DNA of 64,000 nt from Hymenobacter jejuensis (GCF_006337165.1 NZ_CP040896.1:1116001-1180000); one strand, 5' to 3'; shown: positions 35,881-44,519, counted from the stretch's first letter. The notes: a model not told the origin generated them from the sequence alone. Numbers and translations: made by a program.

Positions 35881-36683
35881 TATTTTCCGCGTTGGCGCAC
35901 GGCCTCGAAGGTCATGATGGCGGTGCAGGTACTGACGTTGAGCGAATCGATGTAGCCGGCCATCGGGATTTTGATGCGCTCGTCGGCCGCTTGCAGCCAG
36001 TGGTCGCTGAGGCCAGTGGCTTCGGTGCCCATCACGATGGCCGATGGCACGCGAAAATCCATGTCGGTGTAAAGCTTTTCAGCGGCGGGCGTCGTGGCGA
36101 AGCTCCGGATGCCGTGTTGCCGCAGCCACACCAATACCTCGTCGGTGGAAGCGGCTACCAATTGGTTGGTAAACACGCAGCCAATGCTGGCCCGAATGGC
36201 ATTGGGGTTGTAGAGATCGGTACGCGGATCGCAAACAATAACGGCATCGACGCGGGCAGCATCGGCAGTGCGCAACACGGCGCCTAGGTTGCCAGGCTTT
36301 TCGACGGCTTCCAGAATAAGCAGCAAAGGGTTTGCGGGCAGCTTTAAGTCGGCTAAGCGGCGGTGCGGCGGGCGCGCCAGCGCCAGCACACCATCAGATC
36401 CTTCGCGGTACGCCACGCGCTCAAATACGGCTTTCGACACTTCAAATTGCACTACCGCCGGCCCCAGAAGTTGCTGCAAGTCATGCTGTTGCGTGGGCGT
36501 TGCAAGATCAGGGCACAGAAACAGCGCTTTTACCTCGATGCCCGCCTGGTGGGCAATGGTCAGCTCGCGGTAGCCCTCGATGATGGTCAGGTCTTGCTGG
36601 CGGCGTTCGGCAGGCTTTTGCTGCAGGCGCAACAGGTTTTTGATGCGCGGATTCTGCGGGCTGGTAATCGGATCGGCAGGCAT
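35880..36683 (-). CDS. SpoU/TrmH-family RNA 2'-O-methyltransferase
   Basis: A 267-residue SPOUT methyltransferase. An N-terminal substrate-binding domain (about 1-110, SPQNPRIKNLLRLQQKPAER) is followed by the knotted catalytic domain with motif 1 LEAVEKPGNLGAVLRTADA, motif 2 IVMGTEATGLS and motif 3 IPMAGYIDSLNVSTCTAI. It probably modifies rRNA or tRNA; the exact target (RlmB, TrmH or TsnR-like) is not clear. It is divergent from the histidine kinase gene. Confidence 0.9.
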   Translation of the reverse strand: MPADPITSPQNPRIKNLLRLQQKPAERRQQDLTIIEGYRELTIAHQAGIEVKALFLCPDLATPTQQHDLQQLLGPAVVQFEVSKAVFERVAYREGSDGVLALARPPHRRLADLKLPANPLLLILEAVEKPGNLGAVLRTADAARVDAVIVCDPRTDLYNPNAIRASIGCVFTNQLVAASTDEVLVWLRQHGIRSFATTPAAEKLYTDMDFRVPSAIVMGTEATGLSDHWLQAADERIKIPMAGYIDSLNVSTCTAIMTFEAVRQRGK

Positions 36684-36770
36684 AGAGCAGGAATTGGAAA
36701 CCGGCCGCGAAGATACGGTGCCGCTGCCAAGCCAACGGATTCCGGGCCAAAGGCCGTAAGTTTGTGGTCT

Positions 36771-38282
36771 ATGCGCCTTAAGCTAAATACAAAAATTCTG
36801 CTGGGCTTCAGCATTGCCTTGGCGGTGCTGCTGGCCACTTCGCTGGCCGCCTATTTCAGTATTCAGCGGCTGGGCTACTACACCCGTCTGGTGGGCCACA
36901 CCTACAAGGTGCTGCAACATACCTCCGATTTGCGCATGCGCGTGCGCGACGGCCAAAGCTCGGTGCGTGGCTACCTGTTGCTCAACGACAGCTCTTATCT
37001 GGCCACCTACAGCGCCGCGGTTTCCGGTACCGATGCCAATCTGGATTCGCTGCGGCGCCTTACCGCCGACAATCCAGTGCAGCAACGTCGCTTAGACACC
37101 CTCAGGCAAATCACCGAGGAAGAAAAAGTATTCTTGAACCAGTGGCGCCAGAAGAAGCCTTCGGCTGATGCGGCACGGGCGCTCCTGACCAACGACCAGG
37201 CTCTGCTGAACCGCCTCCGCGACGTGATTCAGCGCATGCGCAGCACGGAAGAAGACCTGCTGCACCAACGCAACGCGGGCCAAGATTTTTACGAGAAAAC
37301 CACGCCCATTGCCATCATCATTTCGGCCGTGATCGCGATCATCACGGTGCTGTGGCTCTTCCGCAAGATTTCGCAGGAAGTGAAGGCCAATGATCTACTT
37401 CAGGCTGAATTAGAGCAAGTTAACCTCGACACTAACCGCCGTATCCAGATCATTGAGCAATTAGCCGATAAAGTCGTGCAGGGCGATTATTCTGTTCAGA
37501 TCAAGGACAAGGAGAAGGACAGCCTCGGCAACCTCGCTACCTCCCTGAACCGCATGACGCAGACGCTGGACGAAGTATTTGGCGCCCTTGAAAAACGCAA
37601 TCAGGAACTGGATCAGTTTGCCTACGTAGCGTCGCACGACCTGAAAGCGCCGCTGCGGGGTGTGAATACAGTGGTGAAATGGATTGAGGAAGAGCTTTCG
37701 CACGAGCTTTCCGACCAGATGCGCAGCTATTTGGCCATGATGAAAGGGAGGCTGAGCCGGCTCGAAGACCTCATCAACGGGCTGTTGCAGTACGCGCGCG
37801 TGGGCCGCACCCAGCACCAGCTAGAGGAGGTAAACGTGCACCAGCTCGTGAGCGAGGTAGTGGAAATGGTCGTGCCGCTTGATTTCACAGTGGAGTTCGC
37901 TTCCACCCTGCCCACCCTCACCACCGACCGACTGAGCTTGCAGCAGGTGTTCACCAACCTCATCAGCAATGCCGTAAAGTACCACGACCGCGGCGCGGGC
38001 ACCATCACGGTGAGCTGCCGCGAGCGCAAGCGAGCATATGAGTTTACCGTAGCCGACAACGGGCCGGGCATTGCGCCCGAATTTCACGAGAAAATCTTCC
38101 TCATGTTCCAAACCCTGCGCGACCGGCACACGGCCGAAAGCACGGGCATCGGCCTGAGCATCGTGCGCAAAATCATTGAGGAAGAACGCGGCAGCATCCA
38201 CGTCGAGTCGGATGGCCAGCGCGGCGCGGCGTTTGTATTCACGTGGCCCAAAGTCTCGCAGGCTTCCAAAGTGAGCGCATAG
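36771..38282 (+). CDS. Sensor histidine kinase with CHASE3-like domain
   Basis: A 503-residue membrane kinase. Two membrane segments (about 9-31 and 182-200) enclose a helical CHASE3-type sensor region with RMRVRDGQSSVRGYLLLND. A HAMP-like linker follows (about 203-260), then HisKA with the phospho-accepting histidine in YVASHDLKAPLRG (about residue 289), and an ATPase domain with the N-box QVFTNLISNAVKYHD and G-boxes DNGPGIAPEF and STGIGLSIVRKII. ATG 36771 (MRLKLNTKILLGFS) puts the start just before the first membrane segment; the open frame upstream overlaps the methyltransferase and is not coding. It pairs with the response regulator 35 bp downstream. Confidence 0.92.
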   Translation: MRLKLNTKILLGFSIALAVLLATSLAAYFSIQRLGYYTRLVGHTYKVLQHTSDLRMRVRDGQSSVRGYLLLNDSSYLATYSAAVSGTDANLDSLRRLTADNPVQQRRLDTLRQITEEEKVFLNQWRQKKPSADAARALLTNDQALLNRLRDVIQRMRSTEEDLLHQRNAGQDFYEKTTPIAIIISAVIAIITVLWLFRKISQEVKANDLLQAELEQVNLDTNRRIQIIEQLADKVVQGDYSVQIKDKEKDSLGNLATSLNRMTQTLDEVFGALEKRNQELDQFAYVASHDLKAPLRGVNTVVKWIEEELSHELSDQMRSYLAMMKGRLSRLEDLINGLLQYARVGRTQHQLEEVNVHQLVSEVVEMVVPLDFTVEFASTLPTLTTDRLSLQQVFTNLISNAVKYHDRGAGTITVSCRERKRAYEFTVADNGPGIAPEFHEKIFLMFQTLRDRHTAESTGIGLSIVRKIIEEERGSIHVESDGQRGAAFVFTWPKVSQASKVSA

Positions 38283-38285
38283 CTC

Positions 38286-38320
38286 AATTACATAAATGAT
38301 TGATAACCAATATATTATGA
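38286..38320. repeat. Dispersed AT-rich palindrome, copy 11 (upstream of the response regulator)
   Basis: ACATAAATGATTGATAACCA then ATATATTATG. It is nearly the reverse complement of copy 12, which lies at the other end of the response regulator gene. Confidence 0.65.
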
Positions 38321-38727
38321 GATCAGTATTGCTGGTAGAAGATGATTTTTTCGATACGATGACCGTGGAGAAAAGCTTTGCCAAATTCAGCATTCCGCAC
38401 AAGCTCTACACCGCTTTCAACGGCATCGAAGCCTTGGACTTGCTGCTTGGCCGCAACGGCGTGGAGCCCATCGAGCCGTTGCCCGAGGTGATTCTGCTGG
38501 ACCTGAACATGCCCAAAATGAACGGGCACGAGTTTCTGGCAGAACTACGCAGCCACGCCCATCTGAATCAGATTCCGGTGTTCGTGACCACGACCTCGTC
38601 GATGGATGTAGACCGGCTGAGTGCCCAAAACCTGGGCGTGGCCGGCTACATCCTCAAGCCGCTGGACTTCGAATCGGGCTCCGACATGGTAGATAGCATC
38701 AGCCTACTGGAACAGCTATTGAAGTAG
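38317..38727 (+). CDS. Single-domain response regulator
   Basis: A 136-residue CheY/Rcp1-like receiver without an output domain. The acidic pocket is in LLVEDDFFD, the phospho-acceptor aspartate in ILLDLNMPKMNG (about residue 68), the switch threonine/serine in VFVTTTSSMD, and the lysine in YILKPLDF. Start at 38317 (MRSVLLVEDD) is preferred to an ATG at 38296 that lies inside a dispersed repeat. It probably receives phosphate from the kinase just upstream. Confidence 0.92.
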   Translation: MRSVLLVEDDFFDTMTVEKSFAKFSIPHKLYTAFNGIEALDLLLGRNGVEPIEPLPEVILLDLNMPKMNGHEFLAELRSHAHLNQIPVFVTTTSSMDVDRLSAQNLGVAGYILKPLDFESGSDMVDSISLLEQLLK

Positions 38728-38740
38728 CCTGCCAGAAGAC

Positions 38741-38770
38741 AATATATTGACTATTAATCATTTACAAGAA
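38741..38770. repeat. Dispersed AT-rich palindrome, copy 12 (inverted relative to copy 11)
   Basis: AATATATTGACTATTAATCA then TTTACAAG; its reverse complement matches copy 11 at most positions. Confidence 0.6.
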
Positions 38771-38772
38771 TC

Positions 38773-38811
38773 AAAAAACGGCGGGCGACTTAGTGTCGTC
38801 CGCCGTTTTTT
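38773..38811 (+). terminator. Terminator of the kinase/response regulator pair
   Basis: AAAAAACGGCGGGCGAC, TTAGT loop, GTCGTCCGCCGTTTTTT; long, with one G-T pair. Confidence 0.9.
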
Positions 38812-38983
38812 GCATTGATGCAACCGTGGAGGCTAGTGATGGGGTCTTGCTACCGAGTGCGCTGAGCTTGCGTTGGTCCGTCAGAAAGGAGTTCTTTATT
38901 TGCTTGATAGTCATCGCGCTGAACTTCATGCGAACCCCACTTTTCGGGCACATTTTTCAGCAAAAATTTACGTTGTTCACTGC

Positions 38984-39835
38984 ATGAACCTCCGTCCTCT
39001 CCTCTTTTCGCTGTCCCTGCTGGCCTTGCCGACGGCAACCACCTTTGCCCAAACCGCGCCGCGCCAGCTCAACACCCAGCCCACGCTGCCCGATTCGGTG
39101 GTGCGCCAGCACCAGCAGCAGCGCCAAACTGCGCTGCCCGCGCCGCCGCCCAACACGACGCGCTATGCCGTGGGCCTAAAAAACGGCCAAGTGTACCGCG
39201 CTTACGATGTGATAGTTAAGCAGCCCGTATTTGGCCGGAGCTATTTGCTGCTCGACGACGGCCAACGGTTCGACCTCGACCAAGTGCGGTATTACGAAGA
39301 TGAAACGGGCTTTTACGTGCGCACTACGCTGCCCAAATCCAAGCGCGAAACCACGTTGCGCCGCGACCGCGTCGGCCGGATCAGTCTGTACTCGATCACG
39401 CGCACCCAATATTCAAATAGCCCTTACGGCTACAGCCCGTACGGCGGCTTCGGGCGCTTTGGCGGCTATGGCTACGGCTACCCGTACGGCGGCTACCAAA
39501 CCGTTAAGACCGAGTACTTTAGCAAAGACAACGGTCCTATCGAGGATCTGAGTCTGCGCAACCTCAGCGTTGCTACTTCTGACTTGCCCGCCAGCCGCGC
39601 CCTGCTCGACCAAGCCCGTAGCTATCAGCGCATTACCACGCTCAGCTACGTTGCCGCGGCCGGCGTAGTAGCCGCGGGCATCTTTTCGACTTTCAACTCC
39701 AACGAAAGCGGGGCGGCACGCATCTCGCCGCTGGTGTATGCCGGCCTGCCACTGCTCATTGTGCCGCTGGTGCTTCAGGGCAAGCAGCAACGCAACATCA
39801 AGCAAGCCATTTCGCTCTACAATCGCGCCCAATAG
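38984..39835 (+). CDS. Exported Gly/Tyr-rich protein of unknown function
   Basis: A 283-residue protein starting at 38984 (MNLRPLLFSLSLLALPTATT) with a signal peptide cleaved near FAQ. Part 1 (about 25-145) is a small beta-rich domain (YAVGLKNGQVYRAYDVIVKQ, LLDDGQRFDLDQVRYYEDE). Part 2 (about 150-180) is a low-complexity GGFGRFGGYGYGYPYGGY run. Part 3 has two hydrophobic segments (about 220-240, 255-272) separated by about 15 residues. It may be an envelope protein. I do not recognise the family. Confidence 0.7.
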   Translation: MNLRPLLFSLSLLALPTATTFAQTAPRQLNTQPTLPDSVVRQHQQQRQTALPAPPPNTTRYAVGLKNGQVYRAYDVIVKQPVFGRSYLLLDDGQRFDLDQVRYYEDETGFYVRTTLPKSKRETTLRRDRVGRISLYSITRTQYSNSPYGYSPYGGFGRFGGYGYGYPYGGYQTVKTEYFSKDNGPIEDLSLRNLSVATSDLPASRALLDQARSYQRITTLSYVAAAGVVAAGIFSTFNSNESGAARISPLVYAGLPLLIVPLVLQGKQQRNIKQAISLYNRAQ

Positions 39836-39871
39836 CTCATCTCAAACCCCTTGTGCTGCGTAGGTAGGCAA

Positions 39872-40612
39872 GTGGAAGCTACAGTTGACTTATCCGATTT
39901 TGACCTGCGCCGGCGCAAAGCCCTGCTCGTGCACGAGCGGCTTTGCGCCGAATACGGAGCGCCGTTCCCGTTTTTCAGCACCAAAGACCCGCTGAGCGAG
40001 CTGATTAGCGCGCTGCTGTCGCACCGTACCAAAAACGCCGATTCGCACCGCGCCTATCAGCAATTGCGGGCGCAGTTCCCGACGTGGGAGCAGGTGCGCG
40101 ACGCCCCCACCGCCGAGGTAGAAGCTGCCATCAGCGCCTGCACGTGGCCCGAGCAAAAAGCACCTCGCCTGCAAGCGGTGATCCGCGAAATCAGCACGCG
40201 CTGCAACGGTCCGTGCGACTTGGCGTTTTTGGCCGAGATGCCCATTGCGGAGGCCCGTGCCTGGTTGGAATCTATCTCGGGCGTGGGCCCCAAGACGAGT
40301 GCGGCCACGCTGTTGTTCAGCACCTTGCGCATTCCGGCCATGCCCGTAGACAGCCACCACCATCGCGTGGCCCAGCGCTTGGCCCTGATCGGCCCGAAGG
40401 TGGGCACTGAGGCATCGCACGCCCTGCTGTCGGCGCTGCTACCGCCCGACTGGGATGCCCAGCAAGTCTACGATCACCACGAGGCACTGATGTTTCACGG
40501 GCAGAAGTGCTGCTATTTTCATACGCCCGCCTGTGGCCGCTGCGTGGTGCTGGATCAGTGCCCGTTTGGCCAACAGCGGCTGGGAGCAAAAACGCAACCT
40601 GCGCAAGCGTAG
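39872..40612 (+). CDS. Endonuclease III-like DNA glycosylase
   Basis: A 246-residue base-excision repair enzyme. The HhH motif with the catalytic lysine is ISGVGPKTSAATLL (about residue 140), and the catalytic aspartate is in PVDSHHHR. The four-cysteine [4Fe-4S] loop has exact C-x6-C-x2-C-x5-C spacing near the C-terminus. The aspartate context is VDSHHHR rather than the usual VDTHI, so it may be a paralogue of Nth with another specificity. No ATG precedes the domain; GTG 39872 (MEATVDLSDFDL) is the best start, with TTG at 39851 as an alternative. Confidence 0.88.
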   Translation: MEATVDLSDFDLRRRKALLVHERLCAEYGAPFPFFSTKDPLSELISALLSHRTKNADSHRAYQQLRAQFPTWEQVRDAPTAEVEAAISACTWPEQKAPRLQAVIREISTRCNGPCDLAFLAEMPIAEARAWLESISGVGPKTSAATLLFSTLRIPAMPVDSHHHRVAQRLALIGPKVGTEASHALLSALLPPDWDAQQVYDHHEALMFHGQKCCYFHTPACGRCVVLDQCPFGQQRLGAKTQPAQA

Positions 40613-40673
40613 CGGCCCTAAAGTGCGCAGAAACCGGTATCATTAGGGGCAATTCTAAGCGCGTTTTTTAGCC

Positions 40674-40874
40674 ATGAAACAGACATACGGCGTTCCCGCC
40701 ATCTTCTCTTTCTTCTTGCCCGGCCTGGGCCAACTAATTAAGGGGCAAATACTTAAAGCCGTCTTTATTTGGATTCTTAGCGGCGTAGTTGGCTTCCTGC
40801 TGTGGTGGACCATCGTGATTCCGTTTGCCCTGTGGGCCTGGAACGTGTACGACGCCTACAACTCCCAAACGTAG
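40674..40874 (+). CDS. Small TM2-like membrane protein
   Basis: A 66-residue protein with two hydrophobic helices (about 8-24 and 28-56). PGLGQLIKGQ in the first loop and WNVYDAY at the end are typical of TM2-domain small proteins found in many bacteria. Function unknown. It ends 4 bp before the DUF167 gene, so the two are probably cotranscribed. Confidence 0.75.
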   Translation: MKQTYGVPAIFSFFLPGLGQLIKGQILKAVFIWILSGVVGFLLWWTIVIPFALWAWNVYDAYNSQT

Positions 40875-40878
40875 CAGC

Positions 40879-41148
40879 ATGGCGGTTCTGCACCTCAAGG
40901 CCAAGCCCAATGCCCGCCAGAACGCCCTGCAAGTATCTGAAGATGGCGCAGTTACGGTACGGCTGAAAGCGCCCGCGCAGGACGGCAAGGCCAATGCCTG
41001 TTTGCTGAGCTACTTGGCCGACCTGCTGGCCGTGCCGAAATCGCGGCTTGTGCTGGTAACGGGTCACACCGCCCCTTTCAAGAAAGTAGAAATCGAGGGC
41101 TTCACCGACGCAGATCTTCTCACCGTATTGACCCAACATCGCGTATAA
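40879..41148 (+). CDS. DUF167 (YggU) family protein
   Basis: An 89-residue YggU-type protein; the family fold is known but its function is not. LKAKPNARQNALQV, LKAPAQDGKANACLLSYLAD and KSRLVLVTGHTAPFKKVEIEG match the family (P-x-D-GKAN, S-x-K). ATG 40879 (MAVLHLKAKPN) gives the normal length; an upstream in-frame start lies inside the previous gene. Confidence 0.88.
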   Translation: MAVLHLKAKPNARQNALQVSEDGAVTVRLKAPAQDGKANACLLSYLADLLAVPKSRLVLVTGHTAPFKKVEIEGFTDADLLTVLTQHRV

Positions 41149-41176
41149 GCAGCCATCGCAACTTATACGCACTTGT

Positions 41177-41977
41177 ATGCATTTTCCGACTTGGGCTCTC
41201 GCGGGCTTTTGGGGCCTAGTTTCAGGCTCTGCCCTCATGCTGGGGGCCGCTATTGGCTACTACGCCCACGTATCGCAGCGGCTGATTGCGGCCGTAATGG
41301 CCTTTGGCAGTGGCGTTTTGATTTCGACTTTGTCGCTAGAGCTTATGGAAGACGCCTACCGTAAAGGTGGCTTCGATTCGGCGGCGTATGGTTTTTTTGG
41401 GGGTGCAGCGGTGTACACGCTCGCCAATTGGATTTTGTCGCACGCCGGTGCCAAGCACCGCAAGCGCTCGGGCACGCAACAGCACGAAGAGCGGCAGAAA
41501 ACCAAATCATCCGACGACAAATCAGCCGCCAGTTCCGATAAAGACAACAGCATGGCCATTGCGTTGGGCGCGCTGCTCGACGGCATTCCGGAGAGCATCG
41601 TTATTGGGCTGAGCTTGCTGGCCGGCGGCACCGTAAGCACCGTGGCAGTGGTCGCTATTTTCTTATCCAACCTGCCCGAAGGCTTGTCTAGCGCCGCGGG
41701 CATGCGCAAGGCCGGCCGCTCGCCGGGTTTTGTGCTGGCTTTATGGACGGGCATTGCCGTTATTTCGGGCATTGCGTCGTTGGCGGGATATTCCATTTTC
41801 AGCCATTTCTCGCCCGATGTAATAGCCGTCACCACGGCCGTAGCCGCCGGAGCGGTGCTGGCCATGATTGCCGACACCATGATTCCGGAGGCTTTCGAGG
41901 TAGCCCATAATTTTACGGGCCTTATCACCGTAATTGGCTTTCTAGTAGCCTTTTACCTCAGCAAGATGGGCGACTAA
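41177..41977 (+). CDS. ZIP-family metal transporter
   Basis: A 266-residue ZIP-type permease with eight hydrophobic segments and a charged cytosolic loop (about 95-125, KHRKRSGTQQHEERQKTKSS). The metal motif of segment 4 reads ALLDGIPESIVIGLSL and that of segment 5 FLSNLPEGLSSAAGM. Classic ZIPs have HNIPEG in the first; here histidine is replaced by aspartate, so metal preference may differ from zinc. Convergent with the ammonium channel gene. Confidence 0.85.
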   Translation: MHFPTWALAGFWGLVSGSALMLGAAIGYYAHVSQRLIAAVMAFGSGVLISTLSLELMEDAYRKGGFDSAAYGFFGGAAVYTLANWILSHAGAKHRKRSGTQQHEERQKTKSSDDKSAASSDKDNSMAIALGALLDGIPESIVIGLSLLAGGTVSTVAVVAIFLSNLPEGLSSAAGMRKAGRSPGFVLALWTGIAVISGIASLAGYSIFSHFSPDVIAVTTAVAAGAVLAMIADTMIPEAFEVAHNFTGLITVIGFLVAFYLSKMGD

Positions 41978-42016
41978 CAGAAGTTTGATTTCGCAGTTCG
42001 TTGCTGTAGTAAACGC

Positions 42017-42075
42017 GAAAACACGGCGGTCGTGCTAAGATGCTTCGATAAGCTCAGCACGACCGCCGTGTTTTC
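42017..42075. terminator. Long hairpin between the ZIP and amt genes (CTGAGC-type repeat)
   Basis: A 20-bp perfect stem, GAAAACACGGCGGTCGTGCT with its complement, around a 19-base loop containing GATGCTTCGATAAGCTC. The loop and inner stem belong to the same repeat family as the element at 62448. It probably terminates both convergent genes. Confidence 0.75.
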
Positions 42076-42107
42076 TGTCTGAATGAGTTTTTGCGCCTTT
42101 TGTCGCT

Positions 42108-43487
42108 CTAAACGCGCTCGCTGATTACCTCTTTGCGGTACGTTTGCTCGAATTCTTCGTCGACGTGGTAAGTCGATTCTTCGTGCTGGCTCAGATCGAG
42201 GCCCAGTTCTTCGTCGGCGGGCTTTACGCGCAGCCCGAAGAGGCGGTCGGTGAGTTTGAGCAGTAGCCACGATCCGGCAAAGGTGTAGGCAATCACGATC
42301 ACGAGGCCCAATACGTGGTAGCTGAATACGGTGGTAGTGCCATTAACCAAGCCCACTTTATCGGCGAATACGCCCGTGAGCAACATGCCCACAATGCCCC
42401 CCAGGCCGTGGCACGGAAACACGTCCAGCGTGTCGTCGATGTTGGTGCGGCTGTTCTGCCAGTGCACGGCTGCGTGGCTGATCAGCGAAGCAATCACGCC
42501 AATCAGGATGCTCTGACCGTAATCGACGTAGCCGGCGGCTGGCGTGATGGCGACCAGGCCTACCACTGCCCCGATGCAGGCACCCATGGCCGTCGGCTTG
42601 CCGCCGCGTACTACCTCAATCAGCATCCAAGCGACCAAGGCAGCGGCCGAGGCAAGATTGGTATTGACGAAGGACAGTGCCGCCGTTTCGTTGGCGCCGA
42701 GGGCCGAGCCCGCGTTGAAGCCAAACCAGCCGAACCACAACAGGCCCGTACCCAAGAGCACAAACGGCACGTTCGGCGTCGAGAAAGAAGTACTGCGTCC
42801 GTGGCTGGAACGTGGCCCCAGCACGATGGCCCCAGCCAAAGCAGCGATGCCCGCCGAGATGTGCACCACAGTGCCGCCGGCAAAGTCGAGTACGCCCCAC
42901 TTGCGCAAAAAGCCATCGGGATGCCAGGTCCAGTGCGCCAGCGGGCAGTAGATAAACACGCAAAACAGCACCATAAAGGCCAAATATGCCTTGAAGCGCA
43001 CCCGTTCGGCGAACGAGCCGGTGATCAGCGCCGGCGTGATGATGGCGAACTTGAGCTGAAACGCGAAAAACAAGATAAAGGGAATGCTAGGCGACAACAG
43101 CGGATGCGGCGCCGTGCCCACATTCCGTAACATAATGTATGTCAGAGGGTTGCCAATGAAGCCGTGCCACGAGTCGCCGTAGGCCAGCGAGAAGCCCACG
43201 AAGTACCACACCAGCGAGATGACGCCCAAGGCCACGAAGCTTTGCAACATCGTGGAAATCACGTTTTTGGGCCGCACCATGCCGCCATAAAAAAACGACA
43301 GGCCCGGCGTCATAATCAGTACGAAGGCCGTGGCCGTCAACATCCAAGCAATGTCGGCGGCGTTCAGCGAGCCCGCAGCGGCTGTTGGGTGCGGCACTCG
43401 CACGAAAGCTGCCACTCCGCTCAAACCGACCAATGCCAGCAGGGTGACTAAACTGTAACTAGGACGAGACCTCTTTAAAGTAGACAT
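42108..43487 (-). CDS. amt: Ammonium transporter
   Basis: A 459-residue Amt/MEP/Rh channel with 11-12 hydrophobic segments. TPGLSFFYGGMVRPKNVIST is the standard first motif, FAGGTVVHISAGIAALAGA carries the first pore histidine (about residue 210), and CHGLGGIVGMLLTGVFA the second. The C-terminal tail (about 420-459) is cytosolic. No glnK/PII gene is adjacent, which is less common. Upstream AT-rich DNA contains a TAGGTGT/ACACCTA inverted repeat. Confidence 0.95.
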   Translation of the reverse strand: MSTLKRSRPSYSLVTLLALVGLSGVAAFVRVPHPTAAAGSLNAADIAWMLTATAFVLIMTPGLSFFYGGMVRPKNVISTMLQSFVALGVISLVWYFVGFSLAYGDSWHGFIGNPLTYIMLRNVGTAPHPLLSPSIPFILFFAFQLKFAIITPALITGSFAERVRFKAYLAFMVLFCVFIYCPLAHWTWHPDGFLRKWGVLDFAGGTVVHISAGIAALAGAIVLGPRSSHGRSTSFSTPNVPFVLLGTGLLWFGWFGFNAGSALGANETAALSFVNTNLASAAALVAWMLIEVVRGGKPTAMGACIGAVVGLVAITPAAGYVDYGQSILIGVIASLISHAAVHWQNSRTNIDDTLDVFPCHGLGGIVGMLLTGVFADKVGLVNGTTTVFSYHVLGLVIVIAYTFAGSWLLLKLTDRLFGLRVKPADEELGLDLSQHEESTYHVDEEFEQTYRKEVISERV

Positions 43488-43805
43488 GCTTACTCAAATA
43501 AATATGAGTTCTTCCGGAAGGCCTTCTAACACGATGCCTTTTTGAGAAATATAACAGCTTTTGACCGCTTTATACCCCTAATTTATAGGTGTCTTTTGAT
43601 AAAACGCATGTATATTTTAAAAAAACACCTAAAAATTTACCAATACCCACAGTTGTTACCCCTCTAAAACCCGCGTTGCTGTCGTTTCAGCCTTGATTTC
43701 AGAGGCTTGAAATCTTTGCTTAGTATCCGGCAAATTTTAGGCTGCGGCTAGCCTATTGACTTCAAAATGACTGGTTCAGCATTCTAAAAAAGGCTGGCCA
43801 CGCAG
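43488..43805. other. Upstream region of amt
   Basis: AT-rich leader region. TAGGTGT (43586-43592) and ACACCTA (43625-43631) form a 7-bp inverted repeat with a 32-bp spacer about 100-145 bp before the start; a control site is possible but unproven. I see no gene. Confidence 0.35.
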
Positions 43806-43853
43806 AAGGGCCGGTACGGAACTGGCTCATGGCCAGCCCCGTACCGGCCCTTT
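43806..43853. terminator. Hairpin 3' of the pirin-like pseudogene
   Basis: AAGGGCCGGTACGG pairs with CCGTACCGGCCCTT, with an inner CTGGC/GCCAG stem and a T-rich edge. Just past the pseudogene's last stop. Confidence 0.7.
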
Positions 43854-43871
43854 CTTACAGATGGTTTTATT

Positions 43872-44390
43872 CTAATTGAGCAATTCCAGCACCAGCACCA
43901 AGGCGTCGTTGCTCAACGCTTCCAACTCTACTTCCTGCACATCCCAGAGCGCCAGCCCATCGCGTTCGTGCAGCAGGCGGCCTTCTACTTCGAAAGCGCC
44001 GGCCACCACAAACGCGAAGAAGCGCGAACGGTTGCTTTTCACCGCGTATGTTGCTTCGGCGCACCCGGCAAATCGGCCTAGACCTGCGGCAAACGGACGA
44101 CTTGCACCGGCGGGCACTACTTCCGCCAGTTTATTTTCTAAATCAAAGGTTTCAAATACAAAGGTTTGATTATCAATTATTTACAAATCCTCCCCAACTT
44201 TAATCCAGACGTGCAGAAAGCTGATGGGCTCAGCTTCGTAGGGGTTGGACAGGTGCAGGGCACTGTGGGCTGGAAGCGTGCGAAACTGAATTTCTTCTAC
44301 CTCCACGGTTTCGGGCTCGCCTTGCGGATTGGGTATGCGAAGGTGGAATATTCGCTTCGCCGCAACACCAAAGAATCGATAACCAAGCAC
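43872..44390 (-). pseudogene. Broken pirin-like (YhhW-type) cupin gene
   Basis: Two fragments in the same frame are split by one TAA at 44183-44181. The 5' part (from GTG 44390) ends FLHVWIKVGEDL; the 3' part goes on with TFVFETFDLENKLAEVV and ends with GAFEVEGRLLHERDGLALWD, which is the C-terminal cupin of pirin-like proteins. The stop is the first codon of a dispersed AT-rich palindrome copy. The 5' end is also damaged: TAA directly precedes GTG 44390, and the expected N-terminal cupin is mostly missing. A possible remnant (LRRSEYSTF) lies in another frame at about 44350. Probably non-functional. Confidence 0.75.
44155..44188. repeat. Dispersed AT-rich palindrome, copy 13 (inside the pirin-like gene)
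   Basis: AAAGGTTTGATTATCAATTA then TTTACAAATC. Read on the minus strand it gives TAA in the frame of the pirin-like gene. Confidence 0.7.
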
Positions 44391-44476
44391 TTAGCATCGA
44401 CCAACACTCGGTTTTTCTGCCTTAATTCTTCGTGACTTTTCAGTCAGAATTTGCCACAATAACAGCCAAGCCCAGT

Positions 44477-44508
44477 TTATATCTACTTAATAATCAATAG
44501 ATTGCCAA
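44477..44508. repeat. Dispersed AT-rich palindrome, copy 14
   Basis: TATATCTACTTAATAATCAA then TAGATTGCC; 12 bp 3' of the M28 peptidase gene. Confidence 0.65.
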
Positions 44509-44519
44509 GCACCTGTTTC

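Noticed and set aside
36363..36770. Long N-terminal extension of the histidine kinase
   Set aside because: It lies opposite the SpoU methyltransferase and its codons look like antisense; the membrane segment starts right after ATG 36771.
41141..41170. GCGTATAAG/CTTATACGC inverted repeat after the DUF167 gene
   Set aside because: Nine-bp arms with a 12-bp loop, no U-run and no core of the dispersed family; too little to call a terminator or element.
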